A DNA stretch of 64,000 nt from Antribacter gilvus (GTDB lineage Bacteria; Actinomycetota; Actinomycetes; Actinomycetales; Cellulomonadaceae), in the NCBI RefSeq assembly GCF_003946865.1, contig NZ_QXTH01000003.1, forward strand, positions 62,001 through 126,000. Direction: 5' to 3'. Under the pieces are notes generated by a model. It saw only the letters and a list, made by a program, of their open reading frames with translations. It made no database searches and was not told where the DNA came from. Below are positions 8,880 through 17,353 of the stretch, one piece after another. Both the position numbers and the translations under genes were made by a program. Position 1 is the first letter of the stretch, and every line of letters begins with the position of its first letter.

Positions 8880-9232
8880 CGCTTCATTGCCTCCTTCAGG
8901 AGTGTCGTCGTGGCCTCCGGGGAGAGGCGTGCCTCCCGGGCGGCCTGAACGAGGGTCTCGAGCGCGCGCTCCACGGCGCTCAGGTCGGCCTTCGCAGGTC
9001 CTGTGACCACTGCACCGCGTCCGCGCCGGAGCTCGATCAGCCCCTCGTCGCGCAGCACCTGGTAGGCGTGCAGCACCGTGTGGACGTTCATGTCCAGGGC
9101 GGTGCCGAGCTCGCGGGCCGGTGGCAGGCGCTCACCGGCGCGAAGCTCACCTCGGGCGATACCGAGCCGTACCCGTGAGACGAGCTGCTCGAAGAGCGGC
9201 TCGTCGCTCGCGGTGTCGATGCGGAAGATCAC
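8876..9232 (-). CDS. GntR-family transcriptional regulator (YtrA type)
   Basis: A 118-residue regulator with an N-terminal winged helix-turn-helix (EPLFEQLVSRVRLGIARGEL ... ALDMNVHTVLHAYQVLRDEG) and only a short C-terminal helix, the YtrA build. It probably represses its own two-gene operon: a near-perfect inverted repeat lies at 9245-9271 across the predicted promoter. The GTG start lies about seven bases after a possible -10 (TAGTGT, minus strand 9245-9240), so the mRNA may be leaderless. Confidence 0.9.
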   Translation of the reverse strand: MIFRIDTASDEPLFEQLVSRVRLGIARGELRAGERLPPARELGTALDMNVHTVLHAYQVLRDEGLIELRRGRGAVVTGPAKADLSAVERALETLVQAAREARLSPEATTTLLKEAMKR

Positions 9233-9244
9233 GTGGCCAACACT

Positions 9245-9271
9245 ACTTGATCTATGGCAACTAGAACAAGT
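9245..9271. promoter_or_regulatory. Probable GntR operator/promoter
   Basis: ACTTGATCTA and TAGAACAAGT form 10-bp inverted arms with one mismatch across a 7-base spacer. It lies 13 bases before the GntR start and overlaps a weak minus-strand promoter (-35 TTGTTC at 9269-9264, -10 TAGTGT at 9245-9240). Autorepression is inferred. Confidence 0.7.
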
Positions 9272-9341
9272 CCCAGATGCTCGGACGACTCGGGCACGGC
9301 GCGCCCGGGGCGTACCGCGGGGAGCGCTAGCGTGGCGGCTC

Positions 9342-9767
9342 GTGGCAACTGTTGCGCCCCCGGCGCGGAACGTCCGGCTCTTCCGCCTCTACTGCCGAGT
9401 CGCGGCGTTCCTGTTCGCGGGGTTCACGGTGTACCCGGTGATCACCAAGCTGGTCGACCACCGGCTCGCCCACGACTGGGTGCACAGCGCCCTGCACCTG
9501 CTGTTCTGCCTGCTCGCGGTATACGCCGGCTGGTTCGCCCGGGACGTGTGGGCGGCGAGGTGGTTCACCGTGACGGTGGGCGCCGCCTACGGGGTGCTCG
9601 GCGTGGTCGGCTGGTTCGTGCCCGGTCTGCTGCTCGGCACCCCGGTGGCGATCCCGCTCGACCCGGTGGCCAACGTCTTCCATCTGGTGCTGGCCGTGCC
9701 GGCGATCCTTCTCGTCGCGGCATCGGGCGGCCGCGCCCGGGACGAGAGAACGCCGCCACGGGGCTGA
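9342..9767 (+). CDS. DUF4383-like four-helix membrane protein
   Basis: A 141-residue membrane protein with four hydrophobic helices. The layout (FAGFTVYPVITKLVDH, then a long second helix, GVLGVVGWFVPG and DPVANVFHLVLAVPAILL) resembles the DUF4383 family of actinobacteria. No enzymatic residues are evident. GTG 9342 lies eight bases after TAGCGT (9328-9333), so a leaderless start is likely; no good ribosome site is present. It ends inside the convergent terminator at 9751-9782. Confidence 0.7.
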   Translation: MATVAPPARNVRLFRLYCRVAAFLFAGFTVYPVITKLVDHRLAHDWVHSALHLLFCLLAVYAGWFARDVWAARWFTVTVGAAYGVLGVVGWFVPGLLLGTPVAIPLDPVANVFHLVLAVPAILLVAASGGRARDERTPPRG

Positions 9768-9782
9768 TGCCCCATGGCGGCG
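9751..9782. terminator. Bidirectional terminator between DUF4383-like gene and cysE
   Basis: CGCCGCCACGGGG and CCCCATGGCGGCG form a 13-bp stem with one mismatch and a 6-base loop. It contains the stop codon of the + strand gene. Confidence 0.7.
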
Positions 9783-9835
9783 TCCCGGACGGGCTCCGCC
9801 GCGTCGGATCACTGCCTCGTCGGATCACTGCCGCG

Positions 9836-10441
9836 TCAGATCACGTACTCGATGAGCTCCGACGGGTCCTCGACGTGCGGGCTCTTCGGCTCGCGGGCCT
9901 CGGGGAGCCGGATCCTGGCGGGCACGCCCACGGCGACCGCCTTGTTCGGCACGTCCTTGACCACCACGGCGTTGGCACCGACCTGCGCGTCGTCGCCGAT
10001 CCAGACCGGCCCGAGGATCTTGGCCCCCGCACCCACGAGGACGCGGTCCCCCAGGGTGGGGTGGCGCTTGCCACGGCGCATGGACCGGCCGCCGAGGGTC
10101 ACGCCGTGGAAGAGCATCACGTCGTCGCCCACCTGCGCGGTCTCGCCGATGACGATCCCCATGCCGTGGTCGATGAACAGCCGGTGCCCGATCCGGGCGC
10201 CCGGGTGGATCTCGATGCCGGTGGCGGCTCGCGACACCTGCGAGATCAGGCGCGCCAGGAGGCGCAGCGGTGGGATGCGCCACAGCCGGTGCGCGACCCG
10301 GTGGGACCACACGGCGTGCACGCCGGGGTAGAGCAGCGCTACCTCCAGGCGGGAGCGGGCCGCGGGGTCGTGGGTGCGCGCGGCCTCCAGGTCCTCGGCG
10401 AGGACCCGGCCGAACGCGCGCACCCTGGAGAGAGAGGGCAT
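9836..10441 (-). CDS. cysE: Serine O-acetyltransferase
   Basis: A 201-residue left-handed beta-helix acetyltransferase making O-acetylserine from serine and acetyl-CoA, the first step of cysteine synthesis. The hexapeptide-repeat region ([20 protein letters not shown] ... [22 protein letters not shown]) and the catalytic DHG motif are clear. It is the short form, lacking most of the E. coli N-terminal helical domain, like EpsC-type enzymes. Its ATG overlaps the cysK stop by one base (TAATG), so translation is coupled and the two work in sequence. Confidence 0.95.
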   Translation of the reverse strand: MPSLSRVRAFGRVLAEDLEAARTHDPAARSRLEVALLYPGVHAVWSHRVAHRLWRIPPLRLLARLISQVSRAATGIEIHPGARIGHRLFIDHGMGIVIGETAQVGDDVMLFHGVTLGGRSMRRGKRHPTLGDRVLVGAGAKILGPVWIGDDAQVGANAVVVKDVPNKAVAVGVPARIRLPEAREPKSPHVEDPSELIEYVI

Positions 10442-11376
10442 TAGTCGAGCAGGTCCTGGTAGAGGATCGTCGACAGGTAGCGCTCGCCGAAGTCCGGCAC
10501 GATCGTCACGATCAGCTTGCCGGCGTTCTCGGGGCGGCGGGCCAGCTCGAGCGCGGCAGCGATGGCGGCGCCGGACGAGATCCCCACCAGGAGGCCCTCC
10601 TCCTTGGCGGCGCGGCGCGCGTAGTCCACGGCGGTCTCGGCGTCGACGTCGATGACCTCGTCGTAGACCTTGGTGTCGAGGATCTCGGGCACGAAGTTGG
10701 CGCCGATGCCCTGGATCTTGTGGGGGCCGGGGGCGCCGCCGTTGAGGATCGGCGACTCCTTGGGCTCGACGGCGACGATCGTGATCGCCGGCTTGCGCTC
10801 CTTGAGCACCTGGCCCACGCCGGTGATGGTGCCGCCCGTGCCGATGCCGGCCACGACGATGTCGACGGCGCCGTCGGTGTCGGCCCAGATCTCCTCGGCC
10901 GTGGTGCGGCGGTGGATCTCGGCGTTGGCCTCGTTGGCGAACTGGCGGGCCAGGATGGCTCCCGGACGCTCCGCGGCGATCTTCTCGGCGGCGGCGACAG
11001 CGCCCTTCATGCCCTCGGACCCGGGCGTGAGGACCAGCTCCGCGCCGTAGGCCCGCAGCAGCGCGCGGCGCTCCTTGGACATGGTCTCCGGCATGGCGAG
11101 CACGACGTTGTAACCACGGGCCGCGCCGACCCAGGCCAGGGCGATGCCGGTGTTGCCCGACGTCCCCTCGACGATGGTCCCGCCCGGCTGCAGCTCACCG
11201 GACGCCTCGGCGGCATCGATGATCGCCACGCCGATGCGGTCCTTGACGGAGTTCGCCGGGTTGTAGAACTCGAGCTTGGCCACGACGGTGGCCTCGAGCC
11301 CCTCGGTGAGGGCGTTCAGACGGACGAGAGGCGTGTTGCCGATGAGCTTGGTCGCGTCGTCGTAGATGCGGGCCAT
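10441..11376 (-). CDS. cysK: Cysteine synthase A (O-acetylserine sulfhydrylase)
   Basis: A 311-residue PLP enzyme that combines O-acetylserine with sulfide to give cysteine. It starts [20 protein letters not shown]. The PLP lysine lies in [11 protein letters not shown], with the substrate loop [13 protein letters not shown] and the phosphate loop [12 protein letters not shown]. An AAGGAAG ribosome site precedes ATG 11376. The gene lies 188 bases after a leader ORF ending in clustered Cys codons, so cysKE expression is probably cysteine-responsive. cysE follows with a one-base overlap. Confidence 0.97.
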   Translation of the reverse strand: MARIYDDATKLIGNTPLVRLNALTEGLEATVVAKLEFYNPANSVKDRIGVAIIDAAEASGELQPGGTIVEGTSGNTGIALAWVGAARGYNVVLAMPETMSKERRALLRAYGAELVLTPGSEGMKGAVAAAEKIAAERPGAILARQFANEANAEIHRRTTAEEIWADTDGAVDIVVAGIGTGGTITGVGQVLKERKPAITIVAVEPKESPILNGGAPGPHKIQGIGANFVPEILDTKVYDEVIDVDAETAVDYARRAAKEEGLLVGISSGAAIAAALELARRPENAGKLIVTIVPDFGERYLSTILYQDLLD

Positions 11377-11492
11377 GGGTCTTCCTTCGGGTGGGTGCTT
11401 GCGGGACGGGCGGTACGCCGTGCTCGTCGGCCCCTCGAGGAGCCGGCCGCCGGGCACGAGGTACCTGGGTGGTGCGGGTCAGGTGAGGGCCG

Positions 11493-11536
11493 GAGCGCCG
11501 CGCGAGCGCTGCGGCCACGGGGCGCCGGCGGCGCTC
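11493..11536 (-). promoter_or_regulatory. GC-rich hairpin in the cysK leader (possible attenuator)
   Basis: A 9-bp perfect GC stem (11493-11501 with 11528-11536) encloses further pairing. It lies between the polycysteine leader ORF and cysK in the 5' leader of the mRNA. It could hide the cysK start or end transcription depending on ribosome position in the leader ORF. Confidence 0.5.
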
Positions 11537-11563
11537 GGTGTGGTCAGGCGTGTCGCGGACGCT

Positions 11564-11662
11564 CTACCGACAGCATCGACAGCACAGCGCGGACGCGCAG
11601 GCCGACGACGTCCCGGCCGGCCGGGAAGGCGTGCGGGGGAGTGCGGGGCGCGAGCTGCGCAT
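11564..11662 (-). CDS. Polycysteine leader peptide upstream of cysK
   Basis: A 32-codon ORF on the cysKE strand with a strong ribosome site (GGGAGGAAG, spaced correctly before ATG 11662). Its C-terminal end is CASALCCRCCR, with five Cys codons in the last eleven, in a genome where Cys is rare. This matches the known mycobacterial polycysteine short ORFs that act as cysteine-responsive attenuators of downstream genes; here the downstream gene makes cysteine. Ribosome stalling at the Cys codons under cysteine shortage would change folding of the RNA between 11563 and 11377. The peptide itself probably has no other role. Confidence 0.75.
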   Translation of the reverse strand: MRSSRPALPRTPSRPAGTSSACASALCCRCCR

Positions 11663-11702
11663 GGCTTCCTCCCGATTCGCGTGACGGCCTTCCCTACGTG
11701 GT

Positions 11703-11727
11703 GCGAGCCGACACGAAGTCGGCTCGC
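11703..11727 (-). promoter_or_regulatory. Perfect hairpin at the predicted 5' end of the cysKE mRNA
   Basis: GCGAGCCGAC and GTCGGCTCGC pair perfectly over a 5-base loop. It begins just after the predicted transcription start and before the leader ORF. It may stabilise the mRNA 5' end or belong to the regulatory fold. Confidence 0.45.
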
Positions 11728-11735
11728 GAGACGAG

Positions 11736-11763
11736 ATTATCCAGGCTGCGGACTCTTCGACAA
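11736..11763 (-). promoter_or_regulatory. Predicted cysKE promoter
   Basis: On the minus strand TTGTCG (11763-11758) is separated by 16 bp from GATAAT (11741-11736), a five-of-six match to the consensus -10. Transcription would begin near 11729, giving a leader of about 350 bases before cysK. Confidence 0.55.
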
Positions 11764-11835
11764 GCCCTGTCTCACCGATCGATCGATTCGATGGACGGGT
11801 GAACGCGTCCGTGTCCGTTTCGCTACCGTTCCAGC

Positions 11836-12594
11836 ATGATTCCCGAGGACCGGCTCACCGTCGCCGCCGTGCAGTCCGTCCCCGTCCGGGACATCCGGAC
11901 GAACGTCGCGGACGCGGCTCTCGCTGCCCGCGAGGCGGCCGACGCCGGGGCACGGCTCGTGCTCTTCCCCGAGCTCTCGCTCACCGGCTACGACTTGTCG
12001 GACCTCGACCGGCCCGATGCCTGGTTCACGCCCGGTGACCTGCGCCTCGAGCCGGTCCGCGACGTGGCCGCCGCCAGCGGCGCGACGGTCGTGGTCGGCG
12101 CTCCGGTCGAGCACGGCGGCGCGCGGTACATCGCGGCGCTCGCCGTGACCGGTACCCAGCCCGACGTCGTCGCGGCCAAGACGCACCTGCACGGTGCCGA
12201 GGTCGGCGTCGTCGTGCCCGGCCGTGGACCGGTGGTGGTCGAGGTGGCCGGCTGGCGCGTCGCCCTGGCCGTGTGCTTCGACACGGCCTTCCCCGCGCAC
12301 GCCGCCTCGGCGCGCGACGCCGGGGCGGACGTCTACGCGGCCTCCGTCCTCTACACCGAGGGGGAGGAGCGCACGCTGGACGTGCGCCTGGCCGCCCGGG
12401 CGATCGACCACCGCCTCTACACGGTCGCGGCAAACCTCGGCGGGCACCCGCTCGGAAGGCGCTCGGCGGGCGGCTCGGGTGTCTGGTCGCCCGACGGCGC
12501 CTCGGTCGCCACCGCCCGGAGCCGTGACGGGGAGACGGTGCTCGCCACCCTCGACCCCGCCCGGGTGCGCGCCTCGCTACCATTCGCCCCGTGA
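11836..12594 (+). CDS. Carbon-nitrogen hydrolase (nitrilase superfamily)
   Basis: A 252-residue amidase-fold hydrolase with the Glu-Lys-Cys catalytic triad visible: Glu in FPELSLTGYD, Lys in VAAKTHLHG and Cys in LAVCFDTAFP. The short, single-domain form resembles omega-amidase or N-carbamoyl-type hydrolases, but the substrate cannot be assigned. ATG 11836 follows TACCGT (11824-11829) by six bases, so it is probably leaderless. The next gene's GTG overlaps its stop (GTGA, 12591-12594). Confidence 0.85.
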   Translation: MIPEDRLTVAAVQSVPVRDIRTNVADAALAAREAADAGARLVLFPELSLTGYDLSDLDRPDAWFTPGDLRLEPVRDVAAASGATVVVGAPVEHGGARYIAALAVTGTQPDVVAAKTHLHGAEVGVVVPGRGPVVVEVAGWRVALAVCFDTAFPAHAASARDAGADVYAASVLYTEGEERTLDVRLAARAIDHRLYTVAANLGGHPLGRRSAGGSGVWSPDGASVATARSRDGETVLATLDPARVRASLPFAP

Positions 12595-13310
12595 TCAACC
12601 CGGACATGACGGACAGCACCGCGGGCGGCGAGCCCGCCTTCTCGCCCGACGCCCACCGGCTCGACCTCGGTCGTACCAACCTGATCGCGGTGATCGTCGG
12701 AGTGGCCGTGACGGCGCCGCTCGCCTGGCTCTGTCTCACGGTGGTCTTCGACCCGACGGCGGGCGCCGCCCGCTGGGTCGGTGTCTTCTTCGCCCTGCTC
12801 TTCGGCGGACTGACGGCCATGTGCCTCGTGGCCGCGCGCGCTGCGACCAGGCCGCGGGGGATCGTCGTCGACCTGGCAGGGATCTGGTTCTGGCACGGAA
12901 AGGACTGGGACCTCGTCGCATGGAGCCAGATGGCTCGCGCGGGCGTCTCGTTCGAGCTGCCGCCGAGCATGCCTGTGCTCTCCCTCCAGGCCAAGGTGAG
13001 CGGCTGGGTCACCGACAAGGCGATGGAGGCGATCCGCGTCACCGACAAGCGGCGCACCGCCCTGGAGATCGTGCCGCTGCGGGAGGAGGACTTCCCGACG
13101 GTGCCGCGTCTGCTCCTGTACCGCAAGCCCGACAAGCACCCGACCCCCGGGCTTCTCGCCGTCCGCTGGTACGTGCCGGTCGTCCCGGGCTACCACTCGT
13201 GGAAGGACCTGATGGCGGCCGGCGAACGGTTCGGCGGCCAGACCTGGGTGGGCTTCTTCCAGCGCCCGTGGGGCAGCATCGGGACCGGCCGGGTCCAGCC
13301 GCGCGGCTGA
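12591..13310 (+). CDS. Two-helix membrane protein of unknown function
   Basis: A 239-residue protein with two adjacent hydrophobic helices (about 28-50 and 60-82), then a soluble C-terminal domain of about 155 residues. No family is recognised. It overlaps the hydrolase gene by four bases and could be translated from the same mRNA; TACCAT at 12578-12583 lies seven bases before GTG 12591, so a separate leaderless transcript is also possible. It converges on the M20 gene with only seven bases between the stops. Confidence 0.7.
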   Translation: MINPDMTDSTAGGEPAFSPDAHRLDLGRTNLIAVIVGVAVTAPLAWLCLTVVFDPTAGAARWVGVFFALLFGGLTAMCLVAARAATRPRGIVVDLAGIWFWHGKDWDLVAWSQMARAGVSFELPPSMPVLSLQAKVSGWVTDKAMEAIRVTDKRRTALEIVPLREEDFPTVPRLLLYRKPDKHPTPGLLAVRWYVPVVPGYHSWKDLMAAGERFGGQTWVGFFQRPWGSIGTGRVQPRG

Positions 13311-13317
13311 CGGCGAC

Positions 13318-14625
13318 TCAGGCGGTGAGCGAGGCCACGCCGTCGTCGGCAGGAGAGCCCAGATACGCCATGGCTGCCACGACGAGCGCCTCGACGCCCA
13401 CCTCCAGCGTGGGGTGCGGCACGGGTGCGAACCGCGGCGAGTGGTTCGACGGGATGTCCTGGTCGAGCGTGCCGGCACGCTCCGCAGCGAGGAACGCGTC
13501 CGGGTCCCAGCCGCCGAGCAGCCAGTAGACGATCGGAGCGCCCGCGGCGGTCGCGAACACGCTCACGTCCTCACTGCCAGAGACCGGCCCAGGGTCGATC
13601 ACCCGCTCCGCACCGAAGTGCGCGGCGAGGAGGGCACGGGTGCGGTCGGTCTCCTGGGGGTCGTTCACGACGGGTGGGAAGCTCTCGACAACCGTGATCC
13701 GGGGCGGCAGCGGAGCTCCCGCGGCGGCGACCTCACCTCGGACGATCCGCTCCACCGCTGCGACGACCCGGGCGCGTACCGCCTTGTCGAACGTGCGCAC
13801 GTTCACCCCGAGGTACGCCTCGACGGGAATGATGTTGTCCTTGGTGCCCGCATGGAGGGCACCGACCGTGAGCACCGCGGCCTCGGTGGCCGCCACCTCC
13901 CGCGAGACGATGGTCTGGAGACGCATCACCGTCGACGCCGCCATGACCACCGGGTCGACGGTGGTCTCCGGCCGCGACCCGTGGCCTCCGCGACCGACGA
14001 GCCGGATGTCGAAGGTGTCGGTGCCGGCGAACGCCGGGCCGCCGTGGAGCCCCAGCCATCCCGCGGGATACGGCGCGACGTGCTGACCCAGCACGATGTC
14101 AGGGAGCGGTACCAGCTCGTAGAGACCGTCGTCGATCATCGCCTGGGCACCGCGCCCGAGCTCCTCGGCGGGCTGGAACACGACCACGAGGGTCCCCGAC
14201 CACCCGGACCTGCCGTGGGCGAGCAGCTCGGCCGCACCGAGCAGCGCGGTGACGTGGACGTCGTGACCGCACGCGTGCATCAGCCCAGACTCGATGCCGT
14301 CGGCTGTGGTGCCGCGTGCCGTGCTCGCGTACGAGAGCCCGGTCTCCTCGGTGACCGGGAGGGCGTCCATGTCGGCCCGGAGCAGGACGCACGGGCCGGG
14401 GCCCGCGTCGAGCACCCCGACGACGCCGGTCCCCCCGATGCCGGTGTGGACGGTGAACCCCAGGGCGCTGAGCCGGTCCGAGACCAGCGCCGCGGTGCGG
14501 GTCTCCTGGAAGGAGAGCTCCGGGTTCGCGTGGAGATCGACGTACGTCTCGAGGAGGCGCGGCAGCATCGCGTCGAGCGGCCGCAGGACGGCGCCGACGT
14601 CGACAGGTACCCCAGACATCGTCAT
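13318..14625 (-). CDS. M20-family amidohydrolase/peptidase
   Basis: A 435-residue dinuclear-metal hydrolase of the M20D type (hippurate hydrolase, N-acyl-amino-acid amidohydrolase). Visible motifs are LLRADMDALPV, the metal-binding MHACGHDVH, the catalytic Glu pair in PAEELGRGAQAM and a dimerisation-domain segment GRGGHGSRPETTVDPV. The C-terminal metal His lies near PSNHSPRFAP. The start MTMSGVPVDVG at 14625 was preferred over upstream frame extensions. The substrate is unknown. Confidence 0.9.
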   Translation of the reverse strand: MTMSGVPVDVGAVLRPLDAMLPRLLETYVDLHANPELSFQETRTAALVSDRLSALGFTVHTGIGGTGVVGVLDAGPGPCVLLRADMDALPVTEETGLSYASTARGTTADGIESGLMHACGHDVHVTALLGAAELLAHGRSGWSGTLVVVFQPAEELGRGAQAMIDDGLYELVPLPDIVLGQHVAPYPAGWLGLHGGPAFAGTDTFDIRLVGRGGHGSRPETTVDPVVMAASTVMRLQTIVSREVAATEAAVLTVGALHAGTKDNIIPVEAYLGVNVRTFDKAVRARVVAAVERIVRGEVAAAGAPLPPRITVVESFPPVVNDPQETDRTRALLAAHFGAERVIDPGPVSGSEDVSVFATAAGAPIVYWLLGGWDPDAFLAAERAGTLDQDIPSNHSPRFAPVPHPTLEVGVEALVVAAMAYLGSPADDGVASLTA

Positions 14626-14750
14626 GGGGCTCACGATGCCACCGGAACCGCGGTTGCGCCCCGGGTCCGGGTGCGTCAGCGACCGCCGTCGACCCCGGCG
14701 CACGTGCCTACCGGACAGCGGCTGACCTGTACCCGTTCTAGGTTGACGGG

Positions 14751-15155
14751 ATGGATGAGATCGAGCTGCTACAGCCGGAAGGGCTCGTCAGGAGCCCCGC
14801 CTTCAGCCACGTCGCCGTCGTCCCGCCCGGGGCGACGACGATCCACGTCGGCGGCCAGAACGCCGTCGACCGCACCGGACAGCTCGTCGGGGGCGACGAC
14901 GTCGCGGAACAGACCCGCCAGGTCATGTCCAACCTGACCACCGCGCTCGCTGCGGCAGGTGCCGGGATCGAGCACCTGGTCAGCGTGACCGTGCTGCTCG
15001 TCGAAGGCGTCGACATCAACGCCGCCTACGGCGCGGCAGCCGCGGCGCTCGCCGCCGCGCCGAAGCCTCCGCTCGTGACGGCGGCGGTCGTCCGCGGGCT
15101 GGGAGTCCCGGGCGCGCTGGTGGAGGTGTCTGCGCTGGCGGCCGTGGTGCGTTGA
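14751..15155 (+). CDS. RidA-family protein
   Basis: A 134-residue member of the YjgF/YER057c/UK114 family. RidA proteins hydrolyse reactive enamine/imine intermediates of PLP enzymes; other subgroups have different chemistry, and the strict catalytic Arg cannot be confirmed here. ATG 14751 lies six bases after TAGGTT (14739-14744), suggesting a leaderless mRNA. A TTG-started lipoprotein gene overlaps its stop by four bases. Confidence 0.85.
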   Translation: MDEIELLQPEGLVRSPAFSHVAVVPPGATTIHVGGQNAVDRTGQLVGGDDVAEQTRQVMSNLTTALAAAGAGIEHLVSVTVLLVEGVDINAAYGAAAAALAAAPKPPLVTAAVVRGLGVPGALVEVSALAAVVR

Positions 15156-15622
15156 GTAGACGAGCCCTGCGAGTGAGACGACCCATCGCCGCCCTGCTCG
15201 TCCTGCCTGCCCTTCTCGCCCTGGTCGCGGGGTGCGCGGCAGGCGGTGGTCAGGGATGCCAGGAGGTCACGATCGAGGTCCGGGCCGTCGCGACCGTGAG
15301 CGCGGAGGACCCGGTCCCGCTGACCGCCACGATCCAGGCCGACGGCGCCCCGGTTCCCGGAGCCGACGTCGCTTTCTACGTCTACCACGAGAGCACTGCC
15401 GGCGAGGACGAGGGCGGCGCGGTCACCGCGAACGCGGAGACGGACGCGGAGGGCGTCGCGACCGTGACGTACACCGGGTCGGCCGACCTGCCGGCGTTCA
15501 GCGACCAGGTCGTCACCGGCTACAGCGCCGCGCTCGTGAGCAGCGAGGGCACGTACTGCCGGTCACGTAGCGAGGTCGCGAGCCTCGACGTCCCCTGCGC
15601 GGGCTTCGCCTGCACCGGGTAG
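15152..15622 (+). CDS. Lipoprotein with Ig-like domain
   Basis: A 156-residue secreted lipoprotein. The N-terminal signal ends in the lipobox LVAGC, so it would be lipid-anchored outside the membrane. The rest resembles a single bacterial Ig-like/invasin-type beta-sandwich (VPLTATIQADGAPVPGADVAFYVY and EGVATVTYTG). Cys residues near the C-terminus could pair. TTG 15152 overlaps the RidA stop (TTGA); a GTG at 15173 is equally possible and leaves the signal peptide intact. Confidence 0.75.
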   Translation: MSRRALRVRRPIAALLVLPALLALVAGCAAGGGQGCQEVTIEVRAVATVSAEDPVPLTATIQADGAPVPGADVAFYVYHESTAGEDEGGAVTANAETDAEGVATVTYTGSADLPAFSDQVVTGYSAALVSSEGTYCRSRSEVASLDVPCAGFACTG

Positions 15623-15662
15623 CGACCAGCCCGCAACGGCTGGTGACCCGCCCCGACGGGCC

Positions 15663-15703
15663 GCGAGAAGGCCGCCGACCCCACGGGTCGGCGGCCTTCT
15701 CGC
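15663..15703. terminator. Bidirectional terminator, perfect 19-bp stem
   Basis: Two 19-base arms (15663-15681 and 15685-15703) pair exactly over a 3-base loop, between the lipoprotein gene and the convergent secreted-protein gene. Confidence 0.85.
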
Positions 15704-15711
15704 TCACGTCC

Positions 15712-16554
15712 CTACCGGGCGCAGCCCAGCCGGTCGGTGTCGAACGCGATGTCGTCCATCAGGACGTCGAAGTGATCGGGGGTCGGGCCGCCCTGGTAGA
15801 GCTGCCAGCCCACCTTGATGGTGTCCGCCGTCGGCAGGACGAAGTCGGTGTCCGCCCCGCCGTGGTTGGTCGTGGAGACCTCCAGGTCGGGCTGCTCGAC
15901 GCCGTCGAACCACACCGAGACCCGGTTCTCAGGGCCGGACCACTGGAACTCGACGCACTGCCAGCGGTCCTCGACGGTGGGAGCCGACTCGCGCCAGTTC
16001 GTCCAGTCGCCGGTGGGACCGCCGTCGGCCCCCACGCCCCAGAACGTCGCGTCCGGGCCGACCGTCGGGGCGAACTGCCCGCCGAGCGGCCGGACGACCT
16101 CGGGGCTGCCCGAACCGGTCGCCTCGACGAGGGTGAAGTGGGCCCAGTCCGGTGCGGTCGGGAAGTCGTCGACCTTGAGCCGCAGGCGGCCGTAGAAGCT
16201 GTTCCCCGGCGCGGAGAAGTCGACGACCTTGAGGAACGCCATCCCGTTGCCCTCGGTGTGCACGTGCAGCACCTTGCCGGCGCGCCCGGCCCTCTCGACC
16301 TGGAGCGTCCCGTGCCGGGTGTCGATGCCCCAGTCGAGGCTGGCCGCCCCGCCCACCGGCAACGACTCGAAGTCCTCGCAGAAGAGGGCGTCGGTGCGCG
16401 AGCACACCGCGGAGGGCGAGCCGCCGCCGTGCGCTGCGACAGAGGCCGCGGCCAGCCCTGTGCCCGACGCCGCGCCCGACGCCGCCGCGGGTACCGCGGC
16501 CAGCGCCGAGGCGGCCAGGAGCCCTACGGTCATCAACGCTTTGATCTTCTTCAC
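15712..16554 (-). CDS. Secreted beta-sandwich (lectin/lyase-like) protein
   Basis: A 280-residue exported protein. A Sec signal peptide (KKIKALMTVGLLAASALAAV) is followed by a single globular domain starting near CEDFESLPVG. Aromatic residues and segments such as YGRLRLKVDDFPTAPDWAHF and NRVSVWFDGVE suggest a concanavalin-like jelly roll, as in Cip1-like or polysaccharide-lyase proteins of cellulolytic microbes. No catalytic assignment is possible. GTG 16554 is chosen because it puts the charged n-region at the start. Confidence 0.7.
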   Translation of the reverse strand: MKKIKALMTVGLLAASALAAVPAAASGAASGTGLAAASVAAHGGGSPSAVCSRTDALFCEDFESLPVGGAASLDWGIDTRHGTLQVERAGRAGKVLHVHTEGNGMAFLKVVDFSAPGNSFYGRLRLKVDDFPTAPDWAHFTLVEATGSGSPEVVRPLGGQFAPTVGPDATFWGVGADGGPTGDWTNWRESAPTVEDRWQCVEFQWSGPENRVSVWFDGVEQPDLEVSTTNHGGADTDFVLPTADTIKVGWQLYQGGPTPDHFDVLMDDIAFDTDRLGCAR

Positions 16555-16687
16555 GCGTGCACCAGCCGTTTCTTCGGGGAGCGAGGACGACCGGACGCTA
16601 GGTGCCGGGGCAGGGCGGCGGACAGGGACTGAAACGATTGGCCTGTGCGCGTTGCACCCCGCATGACCCGTGGTGCAGAATGCATGC

Positions 16688-16927
16688 ATGGTTGCCCTGC
16701 AAATCCGAGACGTGCCTGAGGCTGTCCGCGACACCCTGACCGAGCGGGCGCGGGCCAGGGGGCAGAGCCTGCAGTCCTACCTGCGTGAGGTAGTGCTGCG
16801 GGAGGCGGCGTTCGCCAACAACCTGGCGGTGCTCGACAGCGTCGCGACGTGGAACGAGGGGTCCGGTGCCTCCCTCGAGGACGTGCTGGCCGCGCGTGAC
16901 GCGGGCCGCGAGGACCCGCGCGCATGA
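16688..16927 (+). CDS. VapB/FitA-type antitoxin
   Basis: A 79-residue ribbon-helix-helix antitoxin: VALQIRDVPEAVRDTLTERARARGQSLQSYLREVV is the typical DNA-binding part, and the C-terminal tail would wrap the toxin. Its stop overlaps the toxin start by four bases (ATGA at 16924-16927), the standard toxin-antitoxin layout. It is expected to autorepress the operon together with VapC. Confidence 0.9.
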   Translation: MVALQIRDVPEAVRDTLTERARARGQSLQSYLREVVLREAAFANNLAVLDSVATWNEGSGASLEDVLAARDAGREDPRA

Positions 16928-17325
16928 TCGTGGCAGACGCCTCGGCGGTCGCGCTCACGTTCATGGACCCTGTCCATGACCCCCGGGTCGCCGAGGCTCA
17001 CAGGATCCTGCGCACGGACCCCGCGTGGACGGTGCCGTCGCACTGGCACACCGAGGTGCTCAGCACGATCCGTGGGCTGTGGCTCGGCGGCAAGCTGGAC
17101 ATCGAGAGAGCGGACAAGGCGTTCGTGGCGCTCACGGCCATGACTGTCGCGGTCGCCCCGACCGGTCCGCTCCTGCCCCGGATGTGGGACTTGCGTGCCA
17201 ACCTGTCGGTCTACGACGCCGCGTACGTCGCGGTCGCCGAGTCGCACGACCTCACGCTCGTCACGGCCGATGCCCGGATCGCCAAGGCCGGCGTCGCACG
17301 CTGTGCCGTGCGGGTCATCGGCTGA
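16924..17325 (+). CDS. VapC-type PIN-domain toxin
   Basis: A 133-residue PIN-domain ribonuclease. Acidic metal-binding residues are visible: Asp5 in MIVADASA, Glu in WHTEVLSTIRGL, and the C-terminal Asp pair in SVYDAAYVAVAESHDLTLVTAD. VapC toxins cleave tRNA or rRNA when freed from the antitoxin encoded just upstream. All active-site positions look intact. Confidence 0.92.
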   Translation: MIVADASAVALTFMDPVHDPRVAEAHRILRTDPAWTVPSHWHTEVLSTIRGLWLGGKLDIERADKAFVALTAMTVAVAPTGPLLPRMWDLRANLSVYDAAYVAVAESHDLTLVTADARIAKAGVARCAVRVIG

Positions 17326-17353
17326 GCCTTGCGTCCGGCGTAGGGTCGATTCC

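Noticed and set aside
11377-11835. SAM or T-box riboswitch upstream of cysK
   Set aside because: No recognisable SAM-box or T-box elements; the polycysteine ORF with hairpins explains the region better.
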